From Candidatus Omnitrophota bacterium (GTDB lineage: Bacteria; Hinthialibacterota; Hinthialibacteria; OLB16), in contig JACKFH010000053.1 of NCBI GenBank assembly GCA_020632575.1, positions 1 through 18,279 of the forward strand: a stretch of DNA of 18,279 bases, written 5' to 3'. Positions 1 to 7,697 of the stretch are shown here, piece after piece (within the stretch, counting starts at the first letter, position 1; each line of letters starts with the position of its first letter). The notes beneath the pieces were generated by a model. It was not told the origin of the DNA, ran no database searches, and saw nothing but the letters and a program-made list of their open reading frames with translations. The position numbers and the translations under genes were made by a program.

Positions 1-1
1 G

Positions 2-28
2 GGCGGATTAGCGAATGCGTAATCCGCC
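2..28. repeat. Perfect 9-bp inverted repeat (hairpin) at the window edge
   Basis: GGCGGATTA at 2-10 and TAATCCGCC at 20-28 are exact reverse complements around a 9-nt loop. It sits directly upstream of the first gene. The flanking TGTCGCACC at 31-39 recurs at 3432-3440 beside another hairpin, which suggests a dispersed repeat family. There is no T-run, so it does not look like a simple terminator. The preceding sequence lies outside the window. Confidence 0.6.
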
Positions 29-59
29 ACTGTCGCACCCTCAAACTCCAATCGAACCC

Positions 60-2297
60 ATGCGCCTCCTCAAACGCAAAACCTTCTGGCTCACCCTCCT
101 CCTCGCCCTCGTCGCGATCCCTCTCTACTACGCCCTCGAAGCCTACCGCTCCCGAGGCAAGGAGAAGGCGGTCGGCATCTACCTGGTCCATGGCGGTCAG
201 TCGTTCGTGTGGATTGATTTGGATGAGGATGGAGAGCTGGTGGTGCGGGATGGGTATTTTTATACGCATGGGAAGTTCTTGAATATCCAGGAGGATTACT
301 CACTCACATGCGATTTTAGATCCGGGCGATTGTACATCGAGCAACGAGGCGAAACGAAAAGCCAACAAAGCGATTCCGAGAATCTATCACTTGTCCTGAT
401 TCCTTCCGAGGAGCGCGCGCAAGATTATGACTTGGTCGAGTCCTCTTTCGAACGCACCTTTCTGTACCATCCCATTTTCTCCAATGATGGAGTTTTTTCG
501 GCCAAGTTCTACGAAAATCTATTTGAGGCCATAAAGGAACGATTCTGGACACCGCAAGAGGCCGTCTTCGGAGAATTTGATGGTGAGCCGCTGCCGTGCT
601 TTTTACGACGTATCGATGACGAGCGAATTGTCTCCTACATAAACAAGAGGCTTCAAGGGGAATTCACGGAGTCCGATCTGCCCGACTTTCGAGAATTGGC
701 CGCCGAATTTCCGGACGATCCCTATATTCAAATGCACGCCATGGATGTGGAAGCAAACTATGGCGATGTGGCCCTAGCGACTCAATTGTTGGAGAAGTGG
801 GAAGAGACCTTGCGAACCTCTCCAGACCCGCTACTCCGAGAGGTGTCTGAACGAGCCATGAAATCTGTTTGGGCAGCCCAGGGGCGATTCGAGGGGAGAG
901 ATCTCTTTTCCTTGTTGGACTCCTTCGGAAAGGATCGGAAGACGCTGGAGGAATGGACTGAGGTTCTTGAAGCACTGCTTGATCAGGATTCGTATCTGAC
1001 CTTCACTTTCGATCTTGTGGAACCCATTTCCCGTCCGACGGACGGGAAAATCGAAAAACTCTATCGGGAGGACAAACTCAATTATCTTGAGGCTTTGTAT
1101 TTGAGGAGCCTACTTCTGGCGCACTTCCGACTTGAGTTGCTTCAGGGGAACTCCAAGAACGAGTTCAAAACACTCCTCGGTATCTACCGGCTTGGAGATA
1201 CATTGAATCGGGAGGGGGATCTCCATTGCCGCTTAATCGGGATGGCTTGCCGCCTCTATGCTGAATCCGGCTTATTTGTTTATGCCTCTTCGGTGGTTCA
1301 AAATGAGCGGGATGCGCTCCGGACCTTTGAAGGTGTCTCCGATCTTCACATCGATGGCGCCCTACCCAAGATCGAGGGATGCGAGTGGGAGGGCTATTCC
1401 CTCTTTCTACAGCAACTTCATCCGGTCATTTCGGTCGGGGGAGAGGCGGAAGACCAGGTGGGACAGCGCAAAAGAGCGGAGGAAAGAAATCGACTGGCGA
1501 ATGCGGAATATGATCTCATCCGAATGGGAGCTGCTGCGCAGTACCATCGATTTCGGGACGGAGAGTTCCCGGATACAGAGGAGGATTTCGAGCCACTCTT
1601 GCCGGAACTTCCTGAAGATCCCTTTGTAGACGAACCCCTCAAATTCATTAAAGGAGAGAATGGAGGCAAGTTCACTGTTTATAGCGTGAGTGTGGATGGC
1701 GTTGATGATCGGGCCTCCTTCGCTTATAGCCCCACAAATGGAATTGATTCGACGGGGGATATTCTATTCACGATTGAGAAGAACCACCACTTCCCTGTGC
1801 CCAAGGGAGGCTTACGGGCGAATTCCGCCACGGATGTTTTAAACGCCTTACCGAATGGTCTTCCATGGGACCCATTCTCGAAATATGGCCACCCGCTCAA
1901 CATCTATGATTCCACTGCAAATGAACCTGTTCGAATCTTCAGCCTTGGACCGCGGACAGACCTCCCACTGCCTCGTGTTCTCAACATTGAGGCCTTTCGA
2001 TTGGGAACTACTGAAAAAACGCAACTCGAGTTCGACCCATTTGGAGGATCGCCTACAGAGGCTCAGCTTGTTTTCTATCCACCGGAAAGCGACGACCTTT
2101 TGGGTACTACGGATGTTGGGAACGACATCTCAAACACGACAGATACCGAGGACTTTTATTTCAAAGATCCTTATGAAATCCACTCTTCAATTCCTCCCGA
2201 AAGCAATTTCACCCTCGGCCCTCGCTACAGCCCGACCAACGGGATCAAGAGCGAGGGGCAGATTTGGATCGATTTGCCGAGGAGGAGCGGGGAATAG
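60..2297 (+). CDS. Membrane-anchored hypothetical protein with pseudopilin-like C-terminal tail
   Basis: A 745-aa protein of unknown function. The start at 60 is preferred because it places a basic-hydrophobic segment (MRLLKRKTF followed by about 18 hydrophobic residues, roughly 7-26) at the N-terminus. An upstream in-frame ATG at 15 lies inside the loop of the hairpin at 2-28. The body after the helix is soluble, mostly helical and without recognised catalytic motifs; DLDEDGEL near residue 60 is EF-hand-like but probably structural. The C-terminal third resembles the ends of GspG-like pseudopilins: DPF segments followed by YSV/FSL-type strands, and YSPTNGI at about 556 and again at about 723. 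From the anchor I infer that the body faces the periplasm. The protein ends in a charged stretch just before a TAG stop. The reading frame is intact over its whole length. No function is assigned. Confidence 0.75.
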   Translation: MRLLKRKTFWLTLLLALVAIPLYYALEAYRSRGKEKAVGIYLVHGGQSFVWIDLDEDGELVVRDGYFYTHGKFLNIQEDYSLTCDFRSGRLYIEQRGETKSQQSDSENLSLVLIPSEERAQDYDLVESSFERTFLYHPIFSNDGVFSAKFYENLFEAIKERFWTPQEAVFGEFDGEPLPCFLRRIDDERIVSYINKRLQGEFTESDLPDFRELAAEFPDDPYIQMHAMDVEANYGDVALATQLLEKWEETLRTSPDPLLREVSERAMKSVWAAQGRFEGRDLFSLLDSFGKDRKTLEEWTEVLEALLDQDSYLTFTFDLVEPISRPTDGKIEKLYREDKLNYLEALYLRSLLLAHFRLELLQGNSKNEFKTLLGIYRLGDTLNREGDLHCRLIGMACRLYAESGLFVYASSVVQNERDALRTFEGVSDLHIDGALPKIEGCEWEGYSLFLQQLHPVISVGGEAEDQVGQRKRAEERNRLANAEYDLIRMGAAAQYHRFRDGEFPDTEEDFEPLLPELPEDPFVDEPLKFIKGENGGKFTVYSVSVDGVDDRASFAYSPTNGIDSTGDILFTIEKNHHFPVPKGGLRANSATDVLNALPNGLPWDPFSKYGHPLNIYDSTANEPVRIFSLGPRTDLPLPRVLNIEAFRLGTTEKTQLEFDPFGGSPTEAQLVFYPPESDDLLGTTDVGNDISNTTDTEDFYFKDPYEIHSSIPPESNFTLGPRYSPTNGIKSEGQIWIDLPRRSGE

Positions 2298-2365
2298 AAA
2301 GGGTGTCGAGTGAGATTCACCTGTCCGGGGGCGCCGAATCCTATTGAACCGTTGGAGTAGATCAG

Positions 2366-2686
2366 ATGATTCTTCACATAACCGAGGCGAAGCATTTGGA
2401 GGATTACCAATTGAGGTTGCCTTCAATGATGGCAAAGGGATTGGCCGACTTGAGGGAGGCCCTCCATGGCCTGTTTTCGAGCCCTTCGAGACAAAAGGTG
2501 TTCGCTGACTTCAGAGTGGATGAGGAACTCCAAACGATTGTATGGTCCAACGGCGCCGATCTGGCCCCTGAGTACGTTTACTTTCAAGCCTTTAAAGATG
2601 ATCCGGAACTACAGCCCCGGTTTAGAGAGACTGGGGGGTATATCGGCGAAAAATCCGACCAAGAAAAGAATTTGATACACCGATGA
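2366..2686 (+). pseudogene. DUF2442-family protein, internally frameshifted
   Basis: The ORF is open for 106 codons, with GGAG 8-13 nt upstream of the ATG. Its start (MILHITEAKHLEDYQLR) and its later part (VFADFRVDEELQTIVW, then NGADLAPEYVY) match what I know of DUF2442 proteins, small proteins often encoded beside DUF4160 in toxin-antitoxin-like pairs. The middle, 2416-2498, does not match in this frame. The missing family motifs appear in the other two frames: VAFNDGKGIG in the frame starting at 2416, PVFEP at 2470, LRDKR at 2484. Frame is regained at 2498. Five single-base length changes in G/C runs would explain this. The product as encoded would have a scrambled core, so I call it a pseudogene, or else a sequencing artefact. 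The tail after about residue 72 is longer than is usual for the family. No DUF4160 partner is visible. Confidence 0.6.
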
Positions 2687-2756
2687 TGGACCTTGTGACA
2701 TAGGGGAAAGGGTCTTGATCAATCGACTTCCGAAATCCGGCGCGAGCATTCTTGAG

Positions 2757-3380
2757 TTACTCCACCACTTTCGATTCCATCCAGTAAATCCTTTTTTCAT
2801 AAAAACTTCCGAGATTTTTGCCAACAAGATCCAGGTCACCATCTTCGTCCAGGTCAATGAAACAGATTTGCCTCAATCCGCCCAGAAGAAGCGTGGACCG
2901 GAACCAATAGAAACTTCTTCGTTTTCCGTAATAGACTTGAAGGGCTCCATCCGCCGGATCGGCGATCCAAGCGTCGACAAATCCATCGCCATTCACGTCG
3001 TCGAGACCCACCGAGGTCACTCCGGAGTATCCGAAAGACTCCCACCCTAATAATCCTCGTTTCTTCATCCGGACCGCCGACTTCGCTCCAGGAATGGAAA
3101 GTGAAACCTCCACTGGAGGAAAGGTGATCCAATCCTTGACGCCGTCGGAATTGACATCCCCCCGGAACGAGACCGTACTACCGCTGCGATTTGAGTGATC
3201 GTCGATCAGTGCCTCGATCTCCGCGATGCGTGCATCGGAAAGTTCCGGGAGAGGTTTTGGCTCGGCAAGAACCGGATTTGGCGGCGGCGTCTGGAAAAGA
3301 TGGATGTGGAGTGGGAGGTAGAGCGAGATGAAAACGATACCTGTCACAATTCCGAGAGCAATCTTTTTCTTGGAGGACAT
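2757..3380 (-). CDS. Membrane-anchored or secreted FG-GAP/VCBS-like calcium-motif protein
   Basis: A 207-aa protein. An N-terminal basic-hydrophobic segment (SSKKK, then about residues 7-28) is a signal anchor or uncleaved signal peptide, followed by a Pro-rich linker (31-45). Three Dx[DN]xDGxxD calcium-binding loops are visible: residues 75-83 (DVNSDGVKD), 128-136 (DVNGDGFVD) and 176-184 (DLDEDGDLD). Their spacing, with hydrophobic strands after each loop, is that of FG-GAP/VCBS beta-propeller repeats, but three repeats are too few for a full propeller, so the fold may be partial. It is likely extracytoplasmic. It lies downstream of the coupled regulator/membrane-protein pair on the same strand, separated by a 79-bp gap holding two hairpins, so co-transcription is uncertain. 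Its 3' end converges on the damaged DUF2442 gene. The substrate or partner is unknown. Confidence 0.75.
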   Translation of the reverse strand: MSSKKKIALGIVTGIVFISLYLPLHIHLFQTPPPNPVLAEPKPLPELSDARIAEIEALIDDHSNRSGSTVSFRGDVNSDGVKDWITFPPVEVSLSIPGAKSAVRMKKRGLLGWESFGYSGVTSVGLDDVNGDGFVDAWIADPADGALQVYYGKRRSFYWFRSTLLLGGLRQICFIDLDEDGDLDLVGKNLGSFYEKRIYWMESKVVE

Positions 3381-3410
3381 GATCCCAGGATAACCTGTAG
3401 TATTCCGCTA

Positions 3411-3456
3411 GGGAGCGCAACTCCCGTCAAATGTCGCACCGGATTGATAAATCCGG
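3411..3456. repeat. Tandem double hairpin, copy 1 of the GGGAG-loop-CTCCC element
   Basis: The first hairpin is GGGAG (3411-3415), loop CGCAA, CTCCC (3421-3425). The second is CCGGATT (3439-3445), loop GATA, AATCCGG (3450-3456), both perfect. The first hairpin plus its GTC flank recurs with one loop change at 9237-9254. The element lies between two minus-strand genes and could affect their shared transcript. Neither hairpin is followed by a T-run. Confidence 0.65.
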
Positions 3457-3459
3457 CAT

Positions 3460-3936
3460 TCAATCGTGGCGTTCTCTCCTCTTTCTCAGATAGCCAGAGA
3501 CCATCCAGGTCGCCAGAAACACACCGGAGAAGACCGGGACAAGGAAGACGTAAACCACACCCCAACCCCAATCCAAAATTTCTTGGTGGCGATACCAAGT
3601 CCATGGAGGGCCATAACCGATCCCAAAGAAGACCACCCACGGCGTGAACACCACAAGACTCTCGATGCTCCAGGCAATCAGAAGAGGGCTAATTTCGGGA
3701 GACGAATCGATTTCCCGGGACTTCCAATAGCGTCTCCAAATTTTCAGGGTCCACACAAAGAAGACGATCCAACCGGGCGTCGTATACATGGCGGTGGCCC
3801 AGAGAGGGTTCGACCGGTAGCCGACTGGAAACCCATTGAGAACAAACAAATAAAGGAAGTAAACCCAACCGGTGAAGATAAGACCATCTAATGCGAAACT
3901 CTTCGGAGAACGCTGGCCCTCCCCATCCCCACTCAT
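3460..3936 (-). CDS. Four-helix integral membrane protein, unknown function
   Basis: A 158-aa protein, unrecognised. Four hydrophobic segments are visible at about residues 15-35, 45-67, 83-107 and 122-150, rich in Trp, Tyr and Phe. The N-terminus is short and polar, and the protein ends in a basic cytosolic-type tail (RKRRERHD). The ATG at 3936 is chosen because GGGGAG lies 4 nt upstream. A TTG twelve bases upstream is also in frame but has no better signal. The stop codon of the sigma-54 activator and this ATG are separated by a single base, so the ribosome-binding site lies inside the end of the regulator gene and translation is almost certainly coupled. That suggests the regulator and membrane protein act together, for instance in sensing, although no sensory or enzymatic motif is visible. 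Confidence 0.75.
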   Translation of the reverse strand: MSGDGEGQRSPKSFALDGLIFTGWVYFLYLFVLNGFPVGYRSNPLWATAMYTTPGWIVFFVWTLKIWRRYWKSREIDSSPEISPLLIAWSIESLVVFTPWVVFFGIGYGPPWTWYRHQEILDWGWGVVYVFLVPVFSGVFLATWMVSGYLRKRRERHD

Positions 3937-3937
3937 C

Positions 3938-5440
3938 TCACTCCCCAACCCGAATGTCCAGATTCTTCATCATCCTCGATAGGTTGGGTTGCTGGATGCC
4001 CAGACGTTTGGCGGCTTTGGTTTGGTTGCCGCGTTCGAGGCGGAGGGCGCGGCGGACCAGGCGGATTTTGAATTCGTCGACCGCCTCGGAAAGGGGGAGC
4101 TCCTCGATGGGGTCCTCCGATTGGATCGGTTTGCCCTGCTCCAGTTGGAAATCATCGGGGCCGAGCGACTCGTCCTGGGCCAGCACGACCGCTCGTTCAA
4201 CCACATTCGACAGCTGACGGACATTCCCGGGCCAGTGATAAGTCATCAACTTTTCAATCGCCTCTTCCGAAACCTCGACCGGGGGGATGCCCAGATCCTG
4301 CGTTGCCTTCTTCACAAAGAAAGGGACCAGTTCGTGGATGTCCTCCAGGCGATCCCGCAATGGCGGGAGCACAAGGGTCACCACATTGAGCCGGTAATAG
4401 AGATCCTCGCGGAACTTGTTTTCGGACACCGCTTTTTCCAGATCCCGGTTGGTTGCGGCGATCACCCGGATATCCGACTTGATGCTGGTGGTTCCGCCGA
4501 CTCGTTCGAACTCGTGTTCCTGAAGAACACGTAGGAGTTTGGTCTGAATGTTGGCGCCGATATCCCCAATCTCATCCAGGAAGACGCTCCCCCCATCGGC
4601 GATTTCGAATTTCCCTTTCTTCTGGGCGATCGCTCCGGTGAAGGATCCCTTCTCATGACCGAACAATTCGCTCTCCAAGAGTTCCGGCGAGAGCGCCACC
4701 GAGTTGACCACCATCATCGGCTTCTCGGATCGAGGGCTCCAATTATGAATCGCGCGGGCGAAGACCTCCTTGCCCGTTCCGCTTTCGCCACGCAACAATA
4801 CGGTCGATTTAGTTCGGGCCACTCTCTGGGCCAAGTCGATCACCTCACGGATTGCTTTCGAACTCCCGATGATCGAACGGAACTGGGAGTCGAGCTCCTG
4901 ACGGTAAGCGTCCTTTTCCATGGTGACTCGCGCGTGAGTCTGAGCGTTGCGAAGGGCGACCGAGGCCTGGGAGGCGAACGCTTCCAGGAGACGCAGGTCC
5001 TCCGCGCCAAAACCCTCGGGGCGACGCGAGTTGATCGCCTCGATGGCGCCCAGGATTTCGCCCTGGAGTTCCATCGGCGCGCACAATATCGAACGGGTTT
5101 GGAAGTCGGCCTTTTGGTCGATGCCGGAATAGAAACGAGGATCCTTGGCGGGATCGTTGACAATCACCGATTCCTTATTGGTGACCACCCAGCCGACAAT
5201 CCCCTGGTCGGGTTGGAGCTTGGTTTCAAGAAGCTCCTCGCTCCCGCCCTTGATGGTGTGAAAAATGAGTTCCCCGGTTCGCGGCTCCACAGTCAGGAGA
5301 CTGCACCCCTCGGCGTCGAAAAGATCGCAAATCGCAGTCAGAATGGTCGATAACAGCTCCTTGGAATCCAAGGCGCCGCTGACCAAACGGTTGACCTCGA
5401 TCAATCTTTCTAGTCTCTGTTGCGAGGGACTCGATGGCAT
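3938..5440 (-). CDS. GAF-domain sigma-54-dependent transcriptional activator (NifA/NorR-like layout)
   Basis: A 500-aa bacterial enhancer-binding protein with all three expected parts. Residues 20-165 form a GAF domain; it contains Cys46 and Cys120, but no assignable ligand site. Residues 187-420 are the AAA+ domain: Walker A GESGTGKE (218-225), the sigma-54-contacting loop as GSFTGA (265-270), Walker B VFLDE (286-290), the sensor stretch RVIAATNRDL (325-334), FREDLYYRLNV (343-353) and WPGNVRQL (403-410). Residues 455-497 are a Fis-type helix-turn-helix (NQTKAAKRLGIQQPNLSRMM). There is no receiver domain, so control is expected through a GAF ligand rather than phosphorylation. The family hydrolyses ATP to open sigma-54 promoters. 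AAAGG precedes the ATG. It is divergent from the DPFG-tail gene and coupled to a downstream membrane protein. Its target genes are unknown. Confidence 0.95.
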   Translation of the reverse strand: MPSSPSQQRLERLIEVNRLVSGALDSKELLSTILTAICDLFDAEGCSLLTVEPRTGELIFHTIKGGSEELLETKLQPDQGIVGWVVTNKESVIVNDPAKDPRFYSGIDQKADFQTRSILCAPMELQGEILGAIEAINSRRPEGFGAEDLRLLEAFASQASVALRNAQTHARVTMEKDAYRQELDSQFRSIIGSSKAIREVIDLAQRVARTKSTVLLRGESGTGKEVFARAIHNWSPRSEKPMMVVNSVALSPELLESELFGHEKGSFTGAIAQKKGKFEIADGGSVFLDEIGDIGANIQTKLLRVLQEHEFERVGGTTSIKSDIRVIAATNRDLEKAVSENKFREDLYYRLNVVTLVLPPLRDRLEDIHELVPFFVKKATQDLGIPPVEVSEEAIEKLMTYHWPGNVRQLSNVVERAVVLAQDESLGPDDFQLEQGKPIQSEDPIEELPLSEAVDEFKIRLVRRALRLERGNQTKAAKRLGIQQPNLSRMMKNLDIRVGE

Positions 5441-5527
5441 GGTAACCTTTTCTATGAAGGAAAAATGGGAAAGCGGGCCTCAGTCAAATTTGCAAAGACG
5501 GGACCTTGTTTCCTTACAACTCTAAGT

Positions 5528-7633
5528 ATGGTAGTGAACCCTTCAACCATGGAGAGTCTAGTGCCGCTTTTTCAGTTATTAAAGGGCTTTATTCGAATTC
5601 AATCCCTTTTTTTGGCTTGGGTTGCTTCACTGGCGATCCTCGGTTCAATTCCATGGACTCACGAGGCGAGCGCCGCAACGGTTCAAATCACCCCAAAGAA
5701 TGGGGTTCCCTCGAGTTGGGAGCTCGTCTCGGTGGAGGAAAACCGAATCGTGGTCCGAAAAGGCGGGGCCCGTTTCGAGTTCTCCAAGGACAACATCCAG
5801 AAGGTTTCCAACCCGGAAGTCTCCGCCTTGGTCGACCAAGCCCAAGCGCTCCTCAACCAGGTGGATCAGGGCGACCCCGAAAAATTCATGGACCTGGAGT
5901 CCAAACTCCAAAAAATCCTTCCCAGCCTGGACAGCGCCGCGAAGCAATTCAGTTGGTTGATTCCCGAGCTTGTCGAGACGCGAAACCGAGCGGCGGAATC
6001 CCTGAAGAACATTGAAAAAACGCTTGATCTGACCGGCTCTTTCCAAAAAGACCTCGAAGCGATCGAAAAAATGGCCAACGGTCGCGACCCGGTCGCCGCG
6101 AACTGGGAGGAGGTGTTGGACAAAACCCTTGCGAGCGCGCGCGAGATACCGATCGAGGAGATTCGAACCGAGGTGCTCTCCGAACTCGACAAATTCCGTC
6201 GTTCGATCCGGTTGAGCTTGGTTCGTCGAACCGAGGAGGCGGAATCCCGTGTGAGAGATCGGGCCGAGGAATTGCTCCGGCAACTTGACCGTGGAGAGAT
6301 CGACCCGGCCCAATGGGCGCTGGTTTTGAGGGACCTGCGAAGGCAGGTCTCCGAACAGGTGCCCGACGCCGACCTGCGGCTCGAGTTGGAGGAGTACCTG
6401 AACGGGATCGAGACCGAGTCCCAAGACAAATTGGCGATCGCCGAAGAAAAGATCTTGCAGCGCGAAATAAAGAAATCCCTGGATGCCCTCGACCCGCTTG
6501 TCTTGGACACCGCCCAAACCGAAAAGTTTTCCGCGATGGTGAGCGAGGTCTCGGCCGAAATCGCCAAACTCCCGAGCTCCGAAACCAAGACCGACCTCTT
6601 GGGAATGCTCGAGACCTACAGCGCGGATCACCAAGAGGCGCTGGCCCAACTTCAACGAGCCAACGCGCCCGACCAGCCGACGAATGCTGAGACCGAACCT
6701 GTCCAAAAGAACTCCGCCACGGATTGGAAGGCTTATCTGACCGACTGGAAGATTCTGGCGGGAGTGGGCGGAGTGGTCGCGCTTTTGGTCATCCTTCAGG
6801 TGGCGCTGGCCAAGAAGAAGCCGAAAAAGAAGAAGGGTCGATCCGCTTCGGAAATCGAGGATGTCAGAGTTGTCCTGCCCGAAGGGGCGGACATGGGTTG
6901 GGCGGGAGGTCAGGATGAGGATCTTTCGGCCATTCTTGGGGCTAAATCCAAATCCGCATCGGAAGCCTCTCAGGAGATTGTCGCGAGTGCGGGGGATGAC
7001 CTGTTCGGGGATTTGGAAGTGGAGACAGAACCACCCCCATCGGAGACGGCTGGCGAGGCCATTGTCAATGTGACCAAGGAGACCGAAAAACCCACCGAGG
7101 ATCCTTTCGGTTTCCAGTCCGCGGGCGAGGAAGCGCCGGTTGAGGGGGACACCCCGCCGAAAGCCGACCCCGAGGCCAAAGGGGACGATCCATTTGGATT
7201 CTCCAAGGTGTTTTCCGAGGACGAACCCGATGAGGCTTCCGAACAATCGGTGGCGGATGAACCGGAATCATCGGAATCCGAAGCCGATGACCTTTTCGGT
7301 CCGCCCCCCTCGGAGGAGGAGATTCGCCTTCTGGAGCCGGGAGAGGACCCGCTTGCGGTCCACACGGGTGGAGAGGAGTCCCCACCGGATTCGCCTGCCA
7401 TCGATTCGGACCAACCGGAGATCTCGAAGGAACCCCCGCCGGCGGATGCGGACGATCCCTTCGGATTGCTTTCCACTCCCAGTTCCCCGACCGAGGAGCG
7501 GGAACCGAAGGAAGAAAAGAAGGACGACGATCTCTTCGACTTATCGGAATCCTCCGAAGCGGACGAAGAAGACCTATTCGGGTTCGGTTCTTATTTCGAG
7601 GAATCGGATAAGGACTCCGATAAGGACAAGTAA
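5528..7633 (+). CDS. Two-segment membrane protein with long coiled periplasmic region and acidic DPFG-repeat tail
   Basis: An unrecognised protein of 701 aa from this start. Residues about 24-50 are a hydrophobic segment ending in ASA-A, a plausible signal peptide. Residues 50-380 are charged and strongly helical, with coiled-coil-like heptads. A single transmembrane helix spans about 409-428 and is followed by a Lys-rich stop-transfer run (KKKPKKKKG). The last 270 residues are acidic, low-complexity and probably disordered, with repeated (D/E)D(P/L)FG-type motifs at about 490, 524, 553, 587, 642 and 681, and weaker copies near 606 and 667. By the positive-inside rule the tail is cytoplasmic and the coiled region periplasmic. 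The start is uncertain: ATGs at 5465 (with a close AAGGA) and 5549 are also in frame. I chose 5528 because it gives a signal peptide of near-normal length and leaves 87 bp for the divergent promoters. Transcription is divergent from the sigma-54 activator. Confidence 0.75.
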   Translation: MVVNPSTMESLVPLFQLLKGFIRIQSLFLAWVASLAILGSIPWTHEASAATVQITPKNGVPSSWELVSVEENRIVVRKGGARFEFSKDNIQKVSNPEVSALVDQAQALLNQVDQGDPEKFMDLESKLQKILPSLDSAAKQFSWLIPELVETRNRAAESLKNIEKTLDLTGSFQKDLEAIEKMANGRDPVAANWEEVLDKTLASAREIPIEEIRTEVLSELDKFRRSIRLSLVRRTEEAESRVRDRAEELLRQLDRGEIDPAQWALVLRDLRRQVSEQVPDADLRLELEEYLNGIETESQDKLAIAEEKILQREIKKSLDALDPLVLDTAQTEKFSAMVSEVSAEIAKLPSSETKTDLLGMLETYSADHQEALAQLQRANAPDQPTNAETEPVQKNSATDWKAYLTDWKILAGVGGVVALLVILQVALAKKKPKKKKGRSASEIEDVRVVLPEGADMGWAGGQDEDLSAILGAKSKSASEASQEIVASAGDDLFGDLEVETEPPPSETAGEAIVNVTKETEKPTEDPFGFQSAGEEAPVEGDTPPKADPEAKGDDPFGFSKVFSEDEPDEASEQSVADEPESSESEADDLFGPPPSEEEIRLLEPGEDPLAVHTGGEESPPDSPAIDSDQPEISKEPPPADADDPFGLLSTPSSPTEEREPKEEKKDDDLFDLSESSEADEEDLFGFGSYFEESDKDSDKDK

Positions 7634-7697
7634 GCGCCCATGCTGGAGCGCCGTTCCCGCATCGTCCCCTTTTTTCCATCGGACCACCCCGTTTGAA

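Noticed and set aside
15..59. Upstream ATG at 15 as start of the first gene
   Set aside because: It lies in the loop of the hairpin at 2-28 and would put a Pro-rich stretch before the membrane anchor. The ATG at 60 gives a normal anchor.
5436..5456. TGGCATG followed by a T-rich stretch as a -24/-12 sigma-54 promoter
   Set aside because: The GG is present but no GC occurs at the required spacing, and the site overlaps the activator's first codons.
5645..7246. 533-codon open frame on the minus strand
   Set aside because: It is antisense to the DPFG-tail gene, whose composition (acidic, coiled, repeated motifs) is clearly protein-like; the antisense translation has no recognisable domain and an Arg/Leu/Gly-rich shadow composition.
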